This document shows, in pieces, positions 8,004 to 10,598 of a DNA stretch of 10,598 nucleotides. This DNA is from Candidatus Omnitrophota bacterium (lineage in GTDB: Bacteria; Omnitrophota; Gorgyraeia; B26-G9). Positions within the stretch are counted from its first letter, which is position 1; every line of letters begins with the position of its first letter. Both the position numbers and the translations under genes were made by a program. The notes below the pieces were generated by a model, which saw nothing but the letters and a program-made list of their open reading frames with translations, did no database searches and was not told the origin of the DNA. Location: the NCBI GenBank assembly GCA_023136735.1, contig JAGLQQ010000197.1:1-10598 (forward strand), read 5' to 3'.

Positions 8004-8945
8004 ATGGGTCAAGAAAAACAACATATTCTTATTACAGGAGTGAGGGGCTTTGTCGGAAGAAATCTTGTTGAATTTTTAACCAGAGATTATTCTGATAAGT
8101 ATAATCTGTTTGCCCCAACGCATGCAGAACTAGAGCTGCTTGATCATGTTCAAGTAGAAGATTTTGTTAGCAAGAATCAAATTGATTGTGTTATTCATTG
8201 TGCTAATGTTGGTGGCTCAAGAAAAACAGCGTATGATATAGAGCAAAGTGAAGTAATTACAAAAAATCTAAGAATGTTTTTTAATCTTGTAAAAGCTTTG
8301 CCGGAAGATAAAAGAATAATTACATGCGGTTCTGGGGCTGAATATGATTATAGGCATTATATTCCTAAAATGAAGGAAAGGTATTTTGGCAGCTATATTC
8401 CTAATGACCAGTATGGGTTTTCTAAGTATATTTGTGCTAAATACATAGAAAAAAGACAAAATGCGGTTAATTTAAGAATATTCGGGGTTTTTGGCCGTTA
8501 TGAAGACTATACTTACAGATTTATATCAAATGCAATAGTCAAAAATCTTTTGAAATTGCCGATTGTTATTAATCAGAATATTGAATTTGATTTTATATAT
8601 GTAGATGATCTTGTGAAAGGAATAGTTTTTTTTATCGATTATGAAAATAAATATAAATCATATAATTTAACAACAGGGAATAAAATAGACCTGGTGTCAA
8701 TTGTTAATAAGATTAATGCTATTGCGGATAATAAGTCAAAGATCACCGTCAAGAATCCCGGGTTAAATACAGAGTATAGTGCGGACAATACAAGATTCCT
8801 AAAGGAGTATCCTGATTTTAGGTTGACAGCTTTTGATGCAGCTTTAAAACAGTTATATGACTGGTATAAAGATAATATTAACGATATAGATGTAATTGCT
8901 GTGAAGGCGGATAAGTACATCAAATACTGTAAGACGAAAAAATAA
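8004..8945 (+). CDS. NAD(P)-dependent SDR reductase/epimerase
   Basis: This 313-residue protein is an extended SDR. The cofactor loop TGVRGFVG is at 11-18, the conserved acidic stretch AELELLD at 41-47 recalls GDP-fucose synthase-like and RmlD-like proteins, and VIHCANVGG follows at 63-71. GSGAEYD (109-115) supplies the active-site serine region, and Y137 and K141 form the YxxxK catalytic pair (YGFSK). FDFIYVDDLV lies at 195-204. It begins seven bases after the ThDP gene with almost no Shine-Dalgarno and stops two bases before rfbH, suggesting translational coupling. By position it fits the YerF-type step, reduction of the ketone on the newly added branch. It might instead be a 4-ketoreductase like CDP-paratose or CDP-abequose synthase, or a sugar epimerase. 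The last 20 or so residues are a lysine-rich extension. SDR family is certain; reaction is inferred. Confidence 0.85.
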   Translation: MGQEKQHILITGVRGFVGRNLVEFLTRDYSDKYNLFAPTHAELELLDHVQVEDFVSKNQIDCVIHCANVGGSRKTAYDIEQSEVITKNLRMFFNLVKALPEDKRIITCGSGAEYDYRHYIPKMKERYFGSYIPNDQYGFSKYICAKYIEKRQNAVNLRIFGVFGRYEDYTYRFISNAIVKNLLKLPIVINQNIEFDFIYVDDLVKGIVFFIDYENKYKSYNLTTGNKIDLVSIVNKINAIADNKSKITVKNPGLNTEYSADNTRFLKEYPDFRLTAFDAALKQLYDWYKDNINDIDVIAVKADKYIKYCKTKK

Positions 8946-8947
8946 TC

Positions 8948-10258
8948 ATGACGAGACAAGAAAAAATAAGAAAAGAAATATTAAAGCAGGTTGTTAAATT
9001 TCATAAAGCAGAGCAAAAGCAGAAATTTGTCGCAGGAAAGACAAATGTCAGTTATGCCGGCAGAATTTATGATGAGAAGGAACTTGTTAATTTAGTTGAT
9101 AGCTCGCTTGATTTTTGGCTAACCGCAGGTCGTTTTGCGAAAAAGCTTGAGAAAGATTTGGCATCTTTTCTGGGTGTAAAATACAGTTTGCTGGTTAATT
9201 CAGGATCTTCAGCTAATCTTTTAGCAATCAGCGCTTTAACATCGCCGTTTTTAAAGGATAAAAGGTTAAAACCGGGTGATGAAGTTATTACCACTGCTTG
9301 TGGTTTTCCAACAACGCTAAATCCTATTCTGCAGAATAATCTTGTGCCTGTTTTTGTGGATGTTGAGCTGGGGACATATAATATTGATCCTAAAAAAATA
9401 GAAAAGGCGATTTCTAAGAAAACCAAAGCAATTTTTATTGCGCATACATTAGGTAATCCAGCCCAGATAGATAGAATTATGGGACTTGTTAAAAAATATA
9501 AACTTTGGTTTATAGAGGATAATTGCGATGCGTTGGGTTCTAAATATAAGGATAAATATACAGGAACATTTGGACATATTTCTACATGTAGTTTCTATCC
9601 AGCGCATCATATAACTATGGGAGAAGGAGGAGCAGTCTTAACCAACAATGCTTTACTTAATCGAATAGTTTTATCTTTGCGAGATTGGGGTCGTGATTGC
9701 TGGTGTGAGCCAGGACATGACGATACCTGCTGTGCTCGCTTTGATCAAAAATTCGGGGATCTTCCTCATGGGTATGATCATAAATATGTGTACTCACATA
9801 TTGGCTATAATCTAAAAGTTACTGATATGCAAGCCGCTATTGGTTGCGCCCAGCTTAAAAAATTAAAATCATTCATAAGAACAAGGCAGGATAATTTTAA
9901 GTATCTTCATGAAAATTTGAGTGAGCATAAAAAATGGTTATTATTACCTGAGCCAACTAAAAATTCTAAGCCAAGCTGGTTTGGTTTTCCGATTCTGGTT
10001 AAGGAATCTGCTCCGTTTAAAAGATCGGATATTATAGGCTATCTTGAAAAAAATAAGATTGCTACGAGAATGCTTTTTGGCGGTAACTTGCTAAGACAGC
10101 CGGCGTATTCAGATATTAAATGTCGAGTTGTTGGAAAATTAGATAATACGGATAGAGTTATGAATGATTTGTTCTGGATAGGTGTCTATCCGGGCATTGA
10201 TAAGCAGAAAATCAAATTTATAATTAGTAAGTTTAAAGAATTTATAAGCGAATTCTAG
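8948..10258 (+). CDS. rfbH: CDP-4-keto-6-deoxyglucose-3-dehydrase (E1)
   Basis: This 436-residue protein belongs to the DegT/DnrJ/EryC1 fold but is the specialised PMP and [2Fe-2S] enzyme that removes the C3 hydroxyl of CDP-4-keto-6-deoxyglucose. Two diagnostic features are visible. The usual PLP lysine is replaced by H220 in SFYPAHHITMGEGG. The cluster cysteines C193, C251, C253 and C261 follow the C-X57-C-X1-C-X7-C spacing described for the Yersinia E1 enzyme. The N-terminal region with NVSYAGRIYDEKE (33-45) and the TTACGFPTTLNPI stretch (115-127) also fit the family. It needs electrons from an NADH-dependent iron-sulfur flavoprotein (E3), which is not encoded here. It starts two bases after the SDR stop with a poor Shine-Dalgarno, so coupling is likely. 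Equivalent names are ascC and ddhC. Confidence 0.96.
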   Translation: MTRQEKIRKEILKQVVKFHKAEQKQKFVAGKTNVSYAGRIYDEKELVNLVDSSLDFWLTAGRFAKKLEKDLASFLGVKYSLLVNSGSSANLLAISALTSPFLKDKRLKPGDEVITTACGFPTTLNPILQNNLVPVFVDVELGTYNIDPKKIEKAISKKTKAIFIAHTLGNPAQIDRIMGLVKKYKLWFIEDNCDALGSKYKDKYTGTFGHISTCSFYPAHHITMGEGGAVLTNNALLNRIVLSLRDWGRDCWCEPGHDDTCCARFDQKFGDLPHGYDHKYVYSHIGYNLKVTDMQAAIGCAQLKKLKSFIRTRQDNFKYLHENLSEHKKWLLLPEPTKNSKPSWFGFPILVKESAPFKRSDIIGYLEKNKIATRMLFGGNLLRQPAYSDIKCRVVGKLDNTDRVMNDLFWIGVYPGIDKQKIKFIISKFKEFISEF

Positions 10259-10278
10259 TTTTATAAATTAGGGATAAT

Positions 10279-10598
10279 ATGGATAAAAAATCAACGGAGT
10301 TTTTTTTTATTGCAAATAATAATATCGGGGATTCTGGGTTGAGCGGTGGTTGCAGGATTTTCATTGAACTGGCTAGATATTGGAAAGAGTCTATTGATTT
10401 AAAGATAATTGCTACAGAGGAAGCCATTACGGTTTGTAAAAACTATGGGTTGCAGGATCTTAGGTTCTATAAATCGTCCAGTAAATTAGGATTCAAGAAT
10501 GTTTTTACCTTAAGGGCTGTTTTTGCTAATTTTTTTAAAAAATTAACAAACGGTATATTATTTGTATTAAGAAATAAATTATTATTCAAAAATAATCC
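10279..10598 (+). CDS. GT4-like glycosyltransferase, N-terminal part (runs off the window)
   Basis: An open frame of 106 codons begins at this ATG, 20 bases after the rfbH stop, and continues past the window end without a stop. The segment DSGLSGGCRIFIELARYW (18-35) resembles the N-terminal nucleotide-sugar transferase pattern SGG-x-R-(I/V)-x-x-E-L-A of GT4/GT-B proteins from polysaccharide clusters, followed by a strand LKIIATEE (41-48). The Shine-Dalgarno is modest (TAGGGAT just upstream). A run of nine T at 10300-10308 encodes F8-F10. The position suggests a transferase acting on the same glycan, possibly the one using the CDP-dideoxyhexose. The catalytic C-terminal domain is out of view, so the family call is moderate and the substrate unknown. 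Confidence 0.65.
   Translation, partial: MDKKSTEFFFIANNNIGDSGLSGGCRIFIELARYWKESIDLKIIATEEAITVCKNYGLQDLRFYKSSSKLGFKNVFTLRAVFANFFKKLTNGILFVLRNKLLFKNN

Noticed and set aside
8639..8959. 106-codon reverse-strand open frame across the end of the SDR gene
   Set aside because: Antisense to a confident SDR gene, low-complexity hydrophobic composition from AT-rich codons, no recognisable motif.
9067..9426. 119-codon reverse-strand open frame within rfbH
   Set aside because: It lies wholly opposite a strongly conserved gene, matches no recognised family and has no independent support; it is a shadow frame.
9605..9610. Missing PLP lysine in the 8948-10258 protein, suggesting a dead aminotransferase
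   Set aside because: The lysine-to-histidine change (H220) is the hallmark of functional RfbH/E1 enzymes and comes with the full four-cysteine cluster motif.

Overview
This AT-rich window is part of a surface-polysaccharide (O-antigen or similar glycan) gene cluster, very probably from a Gram-negative-type bacterium. All genes lie on the + strand. The AT-rich, lysine/isoleucine/asparagine-heavy coding and the adjoining DUF4143-type ATPase would fit many uncultivated lineages as well as cultured ones. The sequence does not allow a firm taxonomic call. I see no tRNA, rRNA, CRISPR array, transposase or attachment site.

Layout. (1) 65-1309 encodes a stand-alone AAA-type ATPase with a DUF4143/nuclease-like C-terminus. 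It is followed by a 154-base gap (1310-1463) holding a terminator-like hairpin, so it is probably not part of the glycan operon. (2) 1464-3175 holds a SAM-dependent methyltransferase and a GT2 glycosyltransferase, 2 bases apart. (3) 3189-10258 is a tightly packed sugar-nucleotide block: rfbF (glucose-1-phosphate cytidylyltransferase), rfbG (CDP-glucose 4,6-dehydratase), a class I aminotransferase, a YerE-like thiamine-diphosphate enzyme, an SDR-family reductase/epimerase and rfbH (CDP-4-keto-6-deoxyglucose-3-dehydrase, E1). (4) From 10279 a GT4-like glycosyltransferase begins and runs off the end.

How the genes work together. RfbF, RfbG and RfbH form the standard route from glucose-1-phosphate through CDP-glucose and CDP-4-keto-6-deoxyglucose to the 3-deoxygenated CDP-3,6-dideoxy-4-ketohexose. 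A ThDP enzyme of the YerE type can then add a short acyl branch from a 2-oxo acid at C4, and an SDR reductase can reduce the branch ketone. This is the logic of yersiniose A biosynthesis in Yersinia pseudotuberculosis. The predicted product is therefore a CDP-activated branched-chain 3,6-dideoxyhexose, transferred by the flanking glycosyltransferases and perhaps methylated by the 1464 product.

The most unusual element is the amino-acid-type class I aminotransferase placed between rfbG and the ThDP gene. One hypothesis is that it supplies a particular 2-oxo acid donor, so that the branch need not be the pyruvate-derived acetyl/hydroxyethyl group. The reductase partner of RfbH (E3; RfbI/AscD/DdhD) is not in the window. 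It must lie outside it or be replaced by a general electron carrier.
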